Assembly (NCBI GenBank): GCA_018257865.1
Contig: JAEUBA010000073.1
Location: forward strand, 101,543-165,542
Length of the DNA: 64,000 nt
Reading direction: 5' to 3'
Source of the DNA: Stereocaulon alpinum
Lineage: Eukaryota; Ascomycota; Lecanoromycetes; Lecanorales; Stereocaulaceae
A program made the translations under genes and the position numbers. The first letter of the stretch is position 1; each line of letters opens with the position of its first letter. Below the pieces are notes generated by a model that saw nothing but the letters and a program-made list of their open reading frames with translations, was not told the origin of the DNA and made no database searches. Below, piece after piece: positions 12,033 through 23,404 of this stretch.

Positions 12033-12522
12033 ATGTCCTCCACCTCACCCACCCCCGCAACCCATAGCCCCCCTACGCCAGAGAAAGCCATGACAGACCC
12101 TGAGTCTTAGCCTCGGAGACAACCCACCGCTCACGTCCCCAGCCACGCCACGCACGACGGCGCTAGCAGACGAACCAGCAACGAAAAGCCTCTTGGAAAG
12201 CGCAGTAGCAGAAATAAAGGCCCCATATCCTTCAGACAAGATAAGGTGAGGAGGGGAAAGAAGAAGATGAGGAGGACGACACATCACAACCCTTCGAGCA
12301 CCTAGGTCCCGACGAAACTTCAATGGATGGGCCAGTAACGCATACGAGGGCACAGAGAGGGGAGACAGCGAAATATCCTAGATGCATGAAGCAGGGATGG
12401 GAGACGGGGAAGAGCGAAACGATGAAGAATGACGGGCTGAAGTTGAGGTTGGAGTTGAGTTGGATAGGGAGGATGAGGCTAAGGAGGAGTTGAAGGGCGA
12501 GGCGGTGCTTGTGCTGCTGTGA
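12033..12522 (+). pseudogene. Decayed gene of the same family as 10592-11371
   Basis: A coherent protein-like sequence can be followed only by changing frame three times. It starts at ATG 12033 (MSSTSPTPATHSPPTPEKAM...), continues in a second frame from about 12105 (LGDNPPLTSPATPRTTALAD), in a third from about 12250 (an acidic EEDEEDD block), and returns to the second frame at about 12460 after LRLELS. It ends KEELKGEAVLVLL at a TGA (12520-12522). The ending parallels the last residues of the neighbouring minus-strand gene (LRLRIELNLD..., KGEV). No splice signals explain the shifts, so I read it as a frameshifted relic. Its 3' end overlaps the end of the convergent minus-strand gene (stop at 12479) by 44 bp. 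Confidence 0.5.
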
Positions 12523-13213
12523 GTGCTCCCACTTCCCCTTTGTATTTCGAGAAGAAGTCAATATAGACTTGTCGTTGATCATGTCGTACGCCTTTTCTAT
12601 TTGAAGATGCCTTCCTCCTGCTCTGTAAGAACGCTATGCAGTCATCCTCGCTGTCAAAGACGTCCACGTCGCCGTAGATTGTTTTGTTACGCTTCTTGAT
12701 CTTCTTGCTCTCTAGCTCCACCGCACTGTCTAGCTCTTTGCATAGTATCTGGAGTGGATGAGCTTTGTCGCACAACACGAACCATTCTTTGGCTCGGAAG
12801 GCTTTATGAAAAGGGCCCTCGAGTAACATCCTTTGGATGTATAAAGCGGATGAAGAAGTTTCTTTGTATTCTTGTTCCATATGTGTTTTTTTCAGATTCA
12901 TAATTTTGGTATCGAGATCGAGGGGTTTCTGAAATTCTAAGTGGCGAAACCAGACTGCACAGATATTGCAATCAGTCAACATACGCGGTATCTAAAGCAG
13001 AGCACCCTTACTTGAAGGGTTGTGGGTGTTGTAAGCTGAGACGCGATCTCCCAGCTCGTCTTGGAGTCCAATCTTGATATGATGGATCTGAGTATGCTTA
13101 AAAGCTACTTCTTCACTGCCTTTGTTGTCGACTGAGACTCCTCCTTCTGAATAGACGTAGTCTCCCTTAATGGGACTTGGGGAGATAACGAGATAAGCGA
13201 ATTTGCTAGGCAT
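12479..13213 (-). CDS. Hypothetical protein, two exons
   Basis: Predicted protein of 225 residues from exons 13213-13012 and 12954-12479. The intron (13011-12955, 57 bp) has a GTAAGG donor, a TTGACTGA branch point and a GCAG acceptor, and joins phase 1 cleanly (NTHNPS-IWFRHLEFQK). The start ATG at 13213 gives MPSKFAYLVISPSPIK. It has a predicted mixed alpha/beta N-terminus, a central Lys/Glu-rich helical stretch and a basic C-terminal region (SKKIKKRNKTIYGD, FLQSRRKASSNRKG). No signal peptide or membrane segment is visible. I do not recognise the family. The gene is supported by intron quality and by a continuous frame over more than 670 coding bases. Confidence 0.6.
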
Positions 13214-14390
13214 GATAAAAACCGTGGATATTTGAAGGTTCGGAGGTGACAACAATGAATGTATTGACCTTCTTGCGAGATGTTGTATTTTATACACAAC
13301 CCTCATCCCCCCCATTCTTCTTATCATATCTGCTTTCCCGGATGCTCATTGGCTTATGCGTTTGACAGGATAGATCGACCTTGAGGTGACGCTTGCTGAC
13401 GTCAACAGCACAGTCATTTCAGCTAGCCACACCAACCTACATGATGTGCCCCAAGGGTTGTCTCCAATGAGGTAATAAGGTCATGGAACCCGGTCAGGCC
13501 ATCAGGTAGATTGGTTCGAGAGCTGCAGATTTCAGCCAGCCACTTGCATATTTATTCGTACTAGCGACGCACGGAACGTTGGCATACGGGACAAAAATGT
13601 TGCTGGTTGCCGTTAAAGTACCTTGTGGTCCGCACTTCTTTTTATCCGAAGCTTCCACCTGTCATAGTTTCATGATGTTCGTCCTAACAGATGTCATGCC
13701 TCTTGAAGTGGGTTAATAAGACCATGCCTTCATGCTGTGCATACTAAAAGTCCATTCAACGCGGGATGGCATAGTGATCGGGGCTCCCGCCCTCGAAGTC
13801 CCCAGTGCTAAGCCCCTGTCTGCCGTATCAGTCTTGACTAGGAAGAAAATCGGTGAGGTTGACTAAGACAGGCCAGTACGTGTTCGTCTTGAGTCATTCG
13901 GTTGCAACTCTGAGGATCAACCCTTACTGGACAGCTTAAGACTCGACACACCTACCGAAGAACCAGCCATCATGCAAGTATGCAGCCTTCAAAGATGAGC
14001 ATAGCGGGAGCAACCTTTTCCATTCATCATTGACAAATTCTCTATCCGCCATCCAGCACCCTTCCCCTGCACTTTCATCGAGCTCTACAGATCAAGCTCA
14101 CGGCCATCCTCAAACGCCATCGTAGCAAGGACCTTCAACGACAACTTCCATTGCTTCTATTGCTCCTACTATCATCACTCGGACTTTAACTCCAACTCTT
14201 CTTGGTCATGAAGGCATTGCCGTTCACAGCACCGATGCGAGCGCCGCCTAGCGTGCCGATACTAGATCCGAGTGACATATTATTCATGATTGCTTTGGCT
14301 ACGGTGAGGATTGCAGTGGTATTGCACAAGTGCACATTGATTGGGAGAAACGATAATCGGTCCCTCTACGTCAATATTCGATTACCCCCA
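13214..14390. other. Intergenic, no clear gene
   Basis: Contains the promoter side of the 12479-13213 gene and the 3' side of the 14391-15430 gene. Short Ser/Thr-rich protein-like patches appear on the plus strand around 14060-14220 (TTTSIASIAPTIITRTLTPT), broken by stops. They could be remnants of a surface-protein gene but are too short to call. Confidence 0.35.
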
Positions 14391-15430
14391 TCACCCCCTC
14401 TCCCGCATCACCAATCTAAGCCTCGCTTTAACACCCTCTCTCTCCACCCTCCCCCCAACTACCTCAACCTCCCCACCACCATCCCCACCCTCCGTCACCG
14501 TGTCCATCTCGCTCTCCACCCCCTTCCCCTCAAAAATCCACCCCTGCCATCCCCTCCCAACACTAAACCTCTTATCACCATGCGCCCCCAACAACGTAGG
14601 CGCCAGTCTCCATCTATGAACAATATCCGAGAACACAGCAGCTGGTAAGTACGGTGAATACTGAAAGAAGACAGGACAAGTAGATGTTTCTTCTAAGTGC
14701 GTAAGTAGTGTCAGGAAAATGGCGTCGTGGTCGGGGTCGGGACCAGAGGAGGGGCAGAGGGAGAGGGCTTTGATGTCTGTTTGGCATGGTGAGTGCCTTG
14801 GAGGTTGGGGTGTATGGAGGGACGTACAGATGTGTTCTCGACCCTGCATGCTGGCTTCTCTATGCTCTTGCAACCTTTTCTGGGCTCTAGCGTAGCTGTC
14901 GGGGTCAATGCATTCTGGTGGCGCGTTCTTTGTCCCTCTGTATTGGATTCGAATGTCAATAGTTTTTTCGATATGGTGTCTTGGGGATGTGCGGAGAGCG
15001 AATACCCCGGGAGTATGTTTTGGGATGAGGGTTGGCTGAGGAAGAGGACATAGGGTACCTACTTTCTGAACCTCAGCTTATATCTTCCCTTCCACGTCTC
15101 CCCAGCGTCGAAATACTGCAGCCATAGGCAGCCAACGATTTTTGCTTGTTTGTTCTGGTCTTCCTTACTCTGGTCAATCTTCTTCTGGTCATCCGCATTT
15201 TGGCTAGCAAGATCGGCATGGTCATGTGCTATGAGTATCCGTGCTTTAGGGTCGTTAAGAGCGGCTGTGTAGAGCCAAATTGCTAGTGTCACATATGCAG
15301 CGCGGCTGAAGAGCGAGGAGGGAGTCAGTAGGGAGCGGGTGAAGAGGTTGGTGGAGGAGGAGTGGGCTATGAAGGGGGTTAGAGTGGGAAGGTCGGTGAG
15401 GGATGCTTGGGTTATGGTTATGGGTGCCAT
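14391..15430 (-). CDS. Hypothetical protein, possibly GNAT-like acetyltransferase
   Basis: Three exons (15430-15063, 14937-14828, 14776-14391) give 287 residues. Intron 1 (15062-14938, 125 bp) has a GTAGGT donor and a TTGAC branch 20 nt before ACAG. Intron 2 (14827-14777, 51 bp) has GTACGT/ACAG; because it is a multiple of three, it could also be read through. ATG 15430 is the only Met codon in the first open frame. The N-terminus (MAPITITQASLTDLPTLTPF) resembles the first strand and helix of fungal GNAT N-acetyltransferases, and IVGCLWLQYFDAGETWK could be a core strand. However, I do not see a clear acetyl-CoA P-loop (R/Q-x-x-G-x-G/A). The glycine-rich C-terminus (after about residue 240) looks unstructured. 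Treat the acetyltransferase idea as weak. Confidence 0.5.
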
Positions 15431-17159
15431 GGCTAATATGAGCTCCTGTTCAAATGTTGAATTGCTGGGTTGAGAATTCAAAAAAGGTTTAGAACGATGT
15501 TTGAGTTGTTCGCGATTGAAAGGTTTGCATGAGATTGCAGATTGCGAAACAAACAGGTAGACATGTTTGTGTCTATTGCAAGACGGACGGAAGTGTCTTC
15601 TAAAGAGCCAAGCATATCCGACAGAGCTTAGTACAACCTGCTCTTGTGTTACAAAGCCTGGTTAGTGGCGAAGCGAAAACGGGTCACCATCTGCTTTGTG
15701 TTACCGTTCATTGCCAGTAACGAGTGAATTTCGCTTGCCGACGAGACTTAGTAGTAAAGATGGAGCAACAATCGCGAGAATAAAAGGGAAGAGAATAAGA
15801 ATGGCTATGGAAGCAGCGCGAGAGATAGACCAGCTTACAAAGTTTCTAAAGTACAAAGACATTTACTATCCAAGCACCATCTCGTTAGAAGGAGACAAAT
15901 AGATCCCCATCAGATGGCTTCCAAAAGCAGCAATCATGTTGTCGAAAGCCCATGTATTCATAATCCATCTGGCCTCCTCAGTAACCGTATCGTATGCCCA
16001 TATATCCGCGTTCAATCGACATTATTCATTGTATACCCACGTCGCCGGTTGAACCCTTTACCTGCGTCGGCAAGAATTGCTCCAGTGGACGTTGATTCAA
16101 GAGAGCTCTTCGCACAACGATGTTTTCTTCGAGATGCGGAGAGTAGGCTTACCGATGAATCAGGCTTTTTCAATGGCGTTATTTTCGACGACCTTCACAC
16201 AGAACGGAGCTATTGGATTGGCTCGAATGGATTGGCAGAGCATGCAGTCAACACCTTCCGTAGCGGTGCCAGAGTGAAGACCGAGGATGTGGATGGAGAG
16301 GGGAAAGGAGAGGACGCCATTGATGAAATTGATAGGGCTGATGATCATGATGGGTGATGATCGGTATTGTCATTCATGGTAACGCGATTGAGAGAAGACA
16401 AAAGTGGAGTGACATGGAGAGACATCGTAGCCAATCACTACTCTTGGAAGCATCAAGACACAGACAAGGAGTCGCAGCAGGGTTAGCTTCCGGTCCAATC
16501 GCAACTGATGTACGGATACCGAGCCTTCATCCGAGGAAGTCTATCTCAACAAGTCTGAGGGAGTAAGAAAAAGAACAAGCTTCATGCAGCCTCAACGCTC
16601 TGAACCTTGCTGTTGTGTTGTGACTATGCCTATATGGGACGTTTTCTTCATGCGCGTCCTCGACAACACGAAGACGAGTACTGCTTGCGCATCCTAAGGG
16701 ACGTTGGGCCCGGGTCTGGTCGTCATTTACTGAGACCTTAAGCAATGCGGGTATTGAAGAAAAAGTAAGTTTCCCAAGAGCTCTCGGCGAGGGGCTTTTG
16801 AAAGAGGGAATTCCAGCCGTCAACAAGGTAGTTGATAAATTTGAGACACTGGCTCGGAGGATATGGCGTCTCAAACCCTAACCCTAACGCTCATTCTGCA
16901 GCTCCATGCTATAAATGACGTAGTATCTGGAGCTGTGGTACTGTATCCTAGAATACCTCAATTGTTCAGTTTCGGGCGGAATGCGGTTTGTAGTTGCGAT
17001 TTCGTTAGAGCCGTGGACAAGAGACATGCATGCCTGATTATCTATCACGAACGTTGATGAATGGAGTACGGAGTTCAATGATATTTGATGAATATATTGT
17101 CCCATTCGCGTATTAGTTATTATCCGTGGTATCATGTTCATTCCCGTATATCCCATGCC
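15431..17159. other. Intergenic with minor relics
   Basis: No intact gene supported. The minus strand of 15900-16350 contains protein-like patches in different frames (a hydrophobic MIISPINFINGVLSF segment; later EEARWIMNTWAFDNMIAAFG) interrupted by stops, perhaps a dead membrane-protein gene. Two telomere-type hexamers (CCCTAA x2) lie at 16876-16887. Confidence 0.35.
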
Positions 17160-18568
17160 TTACAAGTAGTACACGAAAACTCCTAAACCCATCATGCTCA
17201 CTCCCCATAGGGTTGTCAGCCAAATGTCGGCCTTGTTTAGGGCGGCTTTCCCAAGGAACGCAATCGGCACAGAGAAATTTGCTCCAGTTCCAGTTGCGAA
17301 AAAGTAACCACTAGAAGTTATCCCCACCAGTGTGGTAGTACCGGTTGTCACATTGCCACTGAAAAGGGGAAGAGCAATAGGATTGGGAGTTGGGGTAAGA
17401 GTCTTGTTGGCAACAACAATCTGAGGGGCGCCGGCTGAAGGAAAGACTGTGGTCGATGGCGTATTGCTTGTGGTAGACCCTGCGGTAGTCACGAATGGTA
17501 CAGATTTCTAACATTGTTATATCAGTTACGAACAATTCTGCGCAGTGATACAAAATATAACAAGGGCAACGAATCTGGATCATAGCACTTATAGTATACC
17601 CCGCTTCAGAAACAGCGGCGGTCATAGGCAGGAGGTCGTTTTGCGAAAGTTCACGTGGAATATGATAACTTACAGGAGCTATGGTCAGAGTAGCCGACAC
17701 GGCAGCTAAAGGCACACCTGAGAAAGTGCTTGTCATCGTAGCTGTTGTATTGGTAACCTGGACCAATGCAGTCGCGGCAACGTTCTCTCCACCACCAGAG
17801 CATGTGCTGAACCCGAGGAAATCAATAAAGGACTGCTCTCCACTGCCGTCCAATACGATTTGGCCATTGGCGGACTGTAAGATTTCCGTATATGCAGAGC
17901 TCAAGGTGGTGGGTGCGCCGGATGTTGTGATGCAAACTCCATTAGACAAGTATGCTGACGTTATTGAGTATGCTTTAATCACGTCAGACTCAATCTAAAA
18001 ACCCTACCCGGAGTCTGGTGCGAGAGCCATACCAGTGAATACATTATATGCAGTAGGCGAGGTTCTGTTCTTGGTCAGCGCATAATCGAACCGGTGTAGC
18101 GTTTTTCAACCGTACAACACAGCCCCTCCCAGTGTGAAGGAGGGTGAATAGTTCACTTGTGCCAGCACACCGCCAGCACCGCGAGTAGGGGCCAGGTTAT
18201 ATGTGAGTTCCCCTTCGTTCTGAACTATTGAGGTTCTTGTAGCGCTGCTGCCGTTCCCCACTCCGACAGATACAACTGCCGTTGCAGCTGTATGTACGAA
18301 TATTTCTGAGTACCAGACTAGACCGGCGACACCAGCAACAATGTAGCAGCCACCACAGGCTGAGGAGGCGGCGCTGGCTGACCCAGCCAAGTCTGGCGCT
18401 GGTCCGGACCGTAGTAACTGGGCCGATTGCGTCACCGTTAATTGTTCTACCTCAATTGTTAGCTCCTCCTCCTGTGACAAGCTTCGCGATCTTACCTTGC
18501 GGAACGCTGCAGACGGGTCTAAGCACGAGGCTCAGCGCGAGTAGAAGACACCACGAAAATGAAGCCAT
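17160..18568 (-). CDS. Predicted secreted, GPI-anchored or membrane-tethered surface protein
   Basis: Five exons are inferred: 18568-18496, 18446-18116, 18064-18033, 17972-17571 and 17479-17160 (about 385 residues). Introns 1-3 have good signals: GTAAGA/GCTAAC/TAG; GTACGG/CTGAC/ACAG; GTATGG/TCTGAC/AAAG. Intron 2 removes a TGA that would otherwise truncate the protein. The last intron (17570-17480) is the least certain. MASFSWCLLLALSLVLRPVC is a signal peptide. The body is Ser/Thr/Ala/Gly-rich with several cysteines and potential N-glycosylation sites (VTNTTAT, NVTTG). The C-terminus ends in a hydrophobic tail (IWLTTLWGVSMMGLGVFVYY), as in GPI-anchor signals. A cell-wall or plasma-membrane location is inferred. 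No catalytic domain is recognised. Confidence 0.62.
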
Positions 18569-19924
18569 TGTCTCTATATGGTAACCCCGAAAACGAGTGA
18601 GGGTGGGGAAGCTGGTTTCAGAATTGACAAGCTACGTAGCTTGCCTGGGAGGAGCTCCCATATATGGGTCTCGCTTTTGCGACCACTTAGTTGGCTAGAG
18701 GGCGACGATCATCGGAACGTCAGGTACTCAGAAGTGCCACCCGCTCGGAGACTTGCATAAGGAAGATTCGATAGCGCCTATTCTTCACAGAGTTCGCCCG
18801 CAGGTTGACCGCATTGGAAACCTGACTCCAGCCTTTACGACACATCCTGGCCGTGAAAAGTATGGTGCTTATCATCGGCTCGCTTACTGGACCTTTGACC
18901 TTTGGATTGATCGGCCTTCCCTCTTCGGAGCTCGCGATTTACGGTGGGCCCGGTGCCCGAGTGAGGGGAAGAGCTGGTTGGACCTCTTACAGGCGGTGAA
19001 AGACGTCAACTCTTGGCTTGAAAAATGATGGTGGGATGAAGTCGAAGGATTCGAGTTGCATACATCCATGCAGCTCGCCCTGTGGCTCGGTGGGAACCAT
19101 CACCATTGGCCATCCGGTTGCGCCATTTTCTCACAGGGTCCGTCAATGAGTGGACGTGTGTGGAAGGAGGTGCAGTGAGAAGGATTTCGAGCGGGGTTCT
19201 AAGTAAGAGTGCTACCTTAGTGTAGGATAAGTAGTCATAGCGCTTACAGGTCGGCGCGGCTAATGCAGGACTAACTCAGCTCGCCCAGTCAAAACTTTCC
19301 ACTTCCGCCTGGGTTACAATGATTTCACGCCATCAGCCTGCCATCTCGACACTTAGACGTCCCGCTACCAAACCGACGATCGTGGCTCATGTAGATCTAC
19401 ATGACCAAGGCATGGCCAACCATATGGCAAGTGGCACCAGAGAAGTGTCTTTGTCCGATCACCATTCGCGATGAACAGCGAACGAGAATTGGCAATAACG
19501 GACGAGAATGAGGAGCAAGACTGCTCCGCGATGGAAGAAGTCTATGCAGTGTGAGCGTTGGGAAGGTGGGGTGGAAAGGCGTAATGGATGCTTCCTTGCA
19601 TGAAGCCAGCCATGAACTGCATAGCGCCCGTATCCCACGTTCTTCCGATCGTCTGCGCATGCCAAAAGACCCAGACCATTCGAATTCTATTCCTGCTAGC
19701 CGGGTGAGGGGCCTTCCTGTGTCTTCCCACTACTATGGAATTCTATTGATATACCCTGTGGATGCAGTGTCAGCCTGCCTCGAGTCTTATCTTCGTAGAC
19801 TTGCCAGCACCCGTGCGATTAATAGGTATTGCGATCTCCTCTTAGTTGGATTCCAACTTTCTTTCTGTCTCATCATAATTATCCATCCATATTAATGTTT
19901 TGTTTTTGAAAAGAGTAATACATA
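18569..19924. promoter_or_regulatory. Divergent intergenic region, 1.36 kb
   Basis: Separates two divergent surface-protein genes (GPI-type protein and aspartic-protease-like protein) and should hold both promoters. A plus-strand open frame of 91 codons (18753-19028) shows no recognisable feature. No repeat or RNA gene was seen. Confidence 0.4.
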
Positions 19925-22593
19925 ATGCCGGTCGAACCAGCGCCGATCGTGATTGATCCAAGCGGAGATTTGTATGCGATTCCTCATTTTCCATTGTTGT
20001 CAAGAGTCCAACGTTTTCAGCTGATAATAACTGTCTCGTAGCCTTGGAGTTGATGGTGCTTGGTCAACCTTCTCGATCTCTGCCGGAACCCCACCTCAGC
20101 GGGTTCAAGTCCTTGCATCTACCGAGGTTGCATCTACATGGGTGGTCGAGCCGCAAGGCTGCGGCCCAAATGATGCTGCGAACTGTACACAAGCTCGGGG
20201 TGGAGAGTATGATTACTCTAAGTCTTCTACTTGGAATGGCAAGGGCACATACCAGCTTGGCGTGGAGGCCAACCTGGGCTACACTGGCGATGCCATTATT
20301 GGCTCGTATGGTTACGACATCATCGGACTGCCAGGAACCCCCGGAACCCCCAACATCACCGTAACTCATCAAGTGATTGCTGGTGTCATCACAGAGGTTT
20401 TCTATGTTGGAAGTCTAGGCCTTTCAAGTCAAGCCATCAACTTCACAAGTAGTAGCGACACGTCGCCAAGTCTCCTGACTTCACTCAAGAACGAAAAACT
20501 GATACCAAGTCTGTCGTACGGGTACACGGCTGGAGCTTCTTACCGTAAGCAAAGTCACTCAAGATACAGAATCCTGCTTACCCTTCCCAGAACCAAATGG
20601 CGGTGTTACTGCGAGCTTGACATTGGGTGGCTACGATGCATCAAGGTTCATCCCGAATGAGATTTCTTTCACCTTTGCGCCTACCATAATAAGGCAGCTT
20701 GTCGTGGCAATACCGTCGATCACATTTTCCACTTCGAAGACTCAGACACCGCTGCTTAATCAACCCATCATGGCACTTATAGACTCGACGGTACCTTACC
20801 TGTGGCTTCCGCAAGACGCATGCCAGCTTTTCGAGACTGCCTTCGGTATCTCCTGGGACCCCTTGCGCAACCTGTATCTGGTCAATGATACTCTGCATGA
20901 TACCTTGGTCAAAGAAAATCCAAGTGTAGTGTTTACGTTGGCCAACTCTCTCAATGGGCCATCAGTCAATATCACTTTACCTTACGCTAGCTTTGATCTC
21001 GTGGCCAATTATCCCTTGGTCAAGAATCAGTCAAGATACTTCCCTTTGCAGCGCGCAGCCGATGACAACTCATATACGCTGGGTCGGACCTTTCTCCAGG
21101 AATCGTAAGCAAGAGGACGAAGAGTATTTACCAGTAATTCACTGACTCTCTATAGCTTCCTGATCGTAAACTATGAGCACTCGAATTTTTCGATATCGCA
21201 AGCCAAGTTCGACCCAAGCACGCCAACTCACATAGTGCCCCTCTTATCCACCGATACGACCGCCACTCCGCCGTCAAATCCCAGCGCAACCAGTCCATCA
21301 ATAGTCAAATCGCCGGCCAATAGCTCTCATAGCATCGGGACAGGCGCCATAGCCGGAATTGCCATTGCCATCGTCCTAATCGCTGCGCTCGTTGGAGCAT
21401 TCTTTATTCGAAAGATGTATCGCAAGAAGCGTGATCGAAAGGCTGATCTTCCTCATGAGGAGCCTAAAGTCATAGCTGATATGGTAGACATGCAAAAGCG
21501 TGACTCTTCCGAAGATCCCGAAGTTGAATGTAAAAAGACTACCACTGTCACAATAGCACCTACTGAGAATCCAATGACACCACTGTCCGAGATGGAAGGC
21601 ATGGGATACTTTGGTCCCAACGCCATCCGACCACAAAGCCGCATCATCGAACTACCCGGCTCCCCTGGCAACAGGTCAGAGCTCTCAAGCCCCGAATTGG
21701 TAGCAAGATCAGAAGCACCATCGCCAGACCCTGAAAACATACGCTCCGAACTCTCGACCCCAGAACCAATGTACTCCAACCCCGAGCTCCCTACCCCAGA
21801 TCCCAGCCACGAGCTAGCGTCCCCCAGCGTCAGCGCCGCCAGCTCAGGCCACCCATCTCCATCCCTCGACGGCCAACATTCAGCCTTCAAATCATCCTTA
21901 CCAATCCAGCGCCACTTCTCCGGACGAACCGATTCCTCAGAATCCGACACCGGATTTTCCAGAGACGGCATGCCCCGCCGGCCCCCCTTCCACCGCCACT
22001 ACCACTCCGACGAATCAGATGCACCCTCACCCCAACCCAGACCCCCAAATCCCCGCATGAACTCCTCCGACTCCGAAAACGGCTTCGCCCACCCCACCCG
22101 GCCAAGAAATATCCTAACAAGACCCATCGGCATCACGCACCTAGACTCCGCAACCTCAGATCCAGACACCATAACACAAGCCAACACCACCCTCCTCGAC
22201 TCCTCAACATCCGACTCCGACGGACCCCTCTCCTCCCCCTTCGCAAACCGCGCCCGCATCCCCACGCACCTAGAATCAAGCTCGGAATCCGAATCCTCAC
22301 CCATCACTCCACCAGCGCGCCAAGTCCAAATCATAGCCTCTACATTCCACTCCTCGAACTCCTCACGCCCAGCTATACGCCCTTATACAGCTACGAGTTC
22401 GCCGCGCGGGACTGCGCCGCCGCCTCCACCTCCACCTCCACCGGTCAGAAGACCAGTACCAGCGAGGCCGATGCAGAGGATGGATTCGACCGATAGCGAG
22501 CCATGGGAAACGAGACTAGAGAGTCCGAGTACGGAGGGCGCAAGTGATATTTCTAGATTCAATTCTCTGAGGAATTCATTAAGGAGGAGATGA
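19925..22593 (+). CDS. Aspartic-protease-like membrane protein, first catalytic Asp missing
   Basis: Four exons (19925-19971, 20042-20544, 20591-21104, 21156-22593) give 833 residues; the three introns (70, 46, 51 bp) keep the frame. Residues about 16-370 are a pepsin-fold (A1/yapsin-like) domain: FSISAGTPPQRVQVLAS, YGYDIIGLPG, SLSYGYTAGASY, GGYDASRF. At the first active-site position, where D-T-G is expected after VL, the sequence is S42-T43-E44. The second site is D248-S249-T250. A single membrane helix (about 418-439, GAIAGIAIAIVLIAALVGAF) follows, then a ~390-residue cytoplasmic tail rich in Ser/Pro and repeated acidic Ser clusters (SSESESS, TSDSD), with a polyproline run near 730. This is a Pezizomycotina family of eisosome/plasma-membrane-like type, and activity is doubtful. 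The start is uncertain: no signal peptide is encoded at this ATG, which is unusual for a type I membrane protein. Confidence 0.78.
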
Positions 22594-23056
22594 GATGAGT
22601 GGAGGGGATGGGGCTATGAACCATTCGACGATTTGCTTTCAGTGCATATATACTTCACCACAAACTTGCATGCCATCTCTAGTAAAGGAGGGAAAGGGAA
22701 CTCGGAACGGCGTCCGCGAAGCATCTCCTTTGGCGTTGGCGTGCTATGTTCTCTTTCCTGTTTCTAGCCATTATGAATCGTTTAGATAGACTTTATTATC
22801 CACCCGCTATCTCGACTACTGGTACCCATACCCAGCCTCAACCTCAGCCTTAGAGACGCAGCGCTTCACTCCCTGGCCCCTGATACGTTTCTTAAAAGGA
22901 AGGGGTTCATGGCGTCTATCTATCCAATGCGAAGCGATGAGTGAATGAGACGTAGACTAGCTGGTATGTATACAATTCTCTCAGGAATCGAAAGTCAATA
23001 TTGGAGAGTCTACCTACGTACACAGCTGTATGGGTTTTGCACCATGGGTATGGTAT

Positions 23057-23390
23057 GGTATACACGTGCGCCATGGATTCAAAGTCAATGCTTTGCATAG
23101 CGGCATGAAGTTTTCCGGCTGGTATACACGTGCGCCATGAACTCGAGAAGTCAATTCAAGGCCTTGCACAGCTGCATGATCTCCCGATGGGTATACATGT
23201 GCGCCTCGGATTCAAAGTCAATGCTTGGATGCTTGCTTGATCTGACAGTGCTGGTATACGCGTGCGCCATGAACTTGAGAAGTCAATTCAGGGCCTTGCG
23301 CGCTTGCATGGAATTTTTTCTGGCTGGTATACACGTGCGCCTCGGATTGAAAGTCAATTCTCTACTCTCGCACGACCCTCTGTCTCATTC
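23057..23390. repeat. Five degenerate tandem repeats, ~63-73 bp, with CACGTG core
   Basis: Units begin with GGTATACACGTGCGCC or close variants at 23057, 23121, 23190, 23253 and 23326. Each continues with (AAC/GATT)C...AAGTCAATTC and a TTGCAT/GCATG-like tail. Three units keep a perfect CACGTG (E-box type) palindrome; the others have ATGTGC or GCGTGC at the same place. A further diverged unit may start near 22963 (GGTATGTATACAATTCTC). Confidence 0.75.
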
Positions 23391-23404
23391 GAGGTCCACC
23401 CCAC

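Noticed and set aside
15914..16357. Plus-strand 147-codon open frame in the 15.4-17.2 kb gap
   Set aside because: Composition and content look random, and the opposite strand holds the more protein-like patches; neither strand gives a recognisable family.
18033..18115. Premature TGA in the GPI-type gene, first taken as a nonsense mutation
   Set aside because: A good 51-bp intron (GTACGG donor, CTGAC, ACAG) removes it and keeps the frame.
18753..19028. Plus-strand 91-codon open frame between two divergent genes
   Set aside because: No motif, no intron and no start context of note; likely chance.
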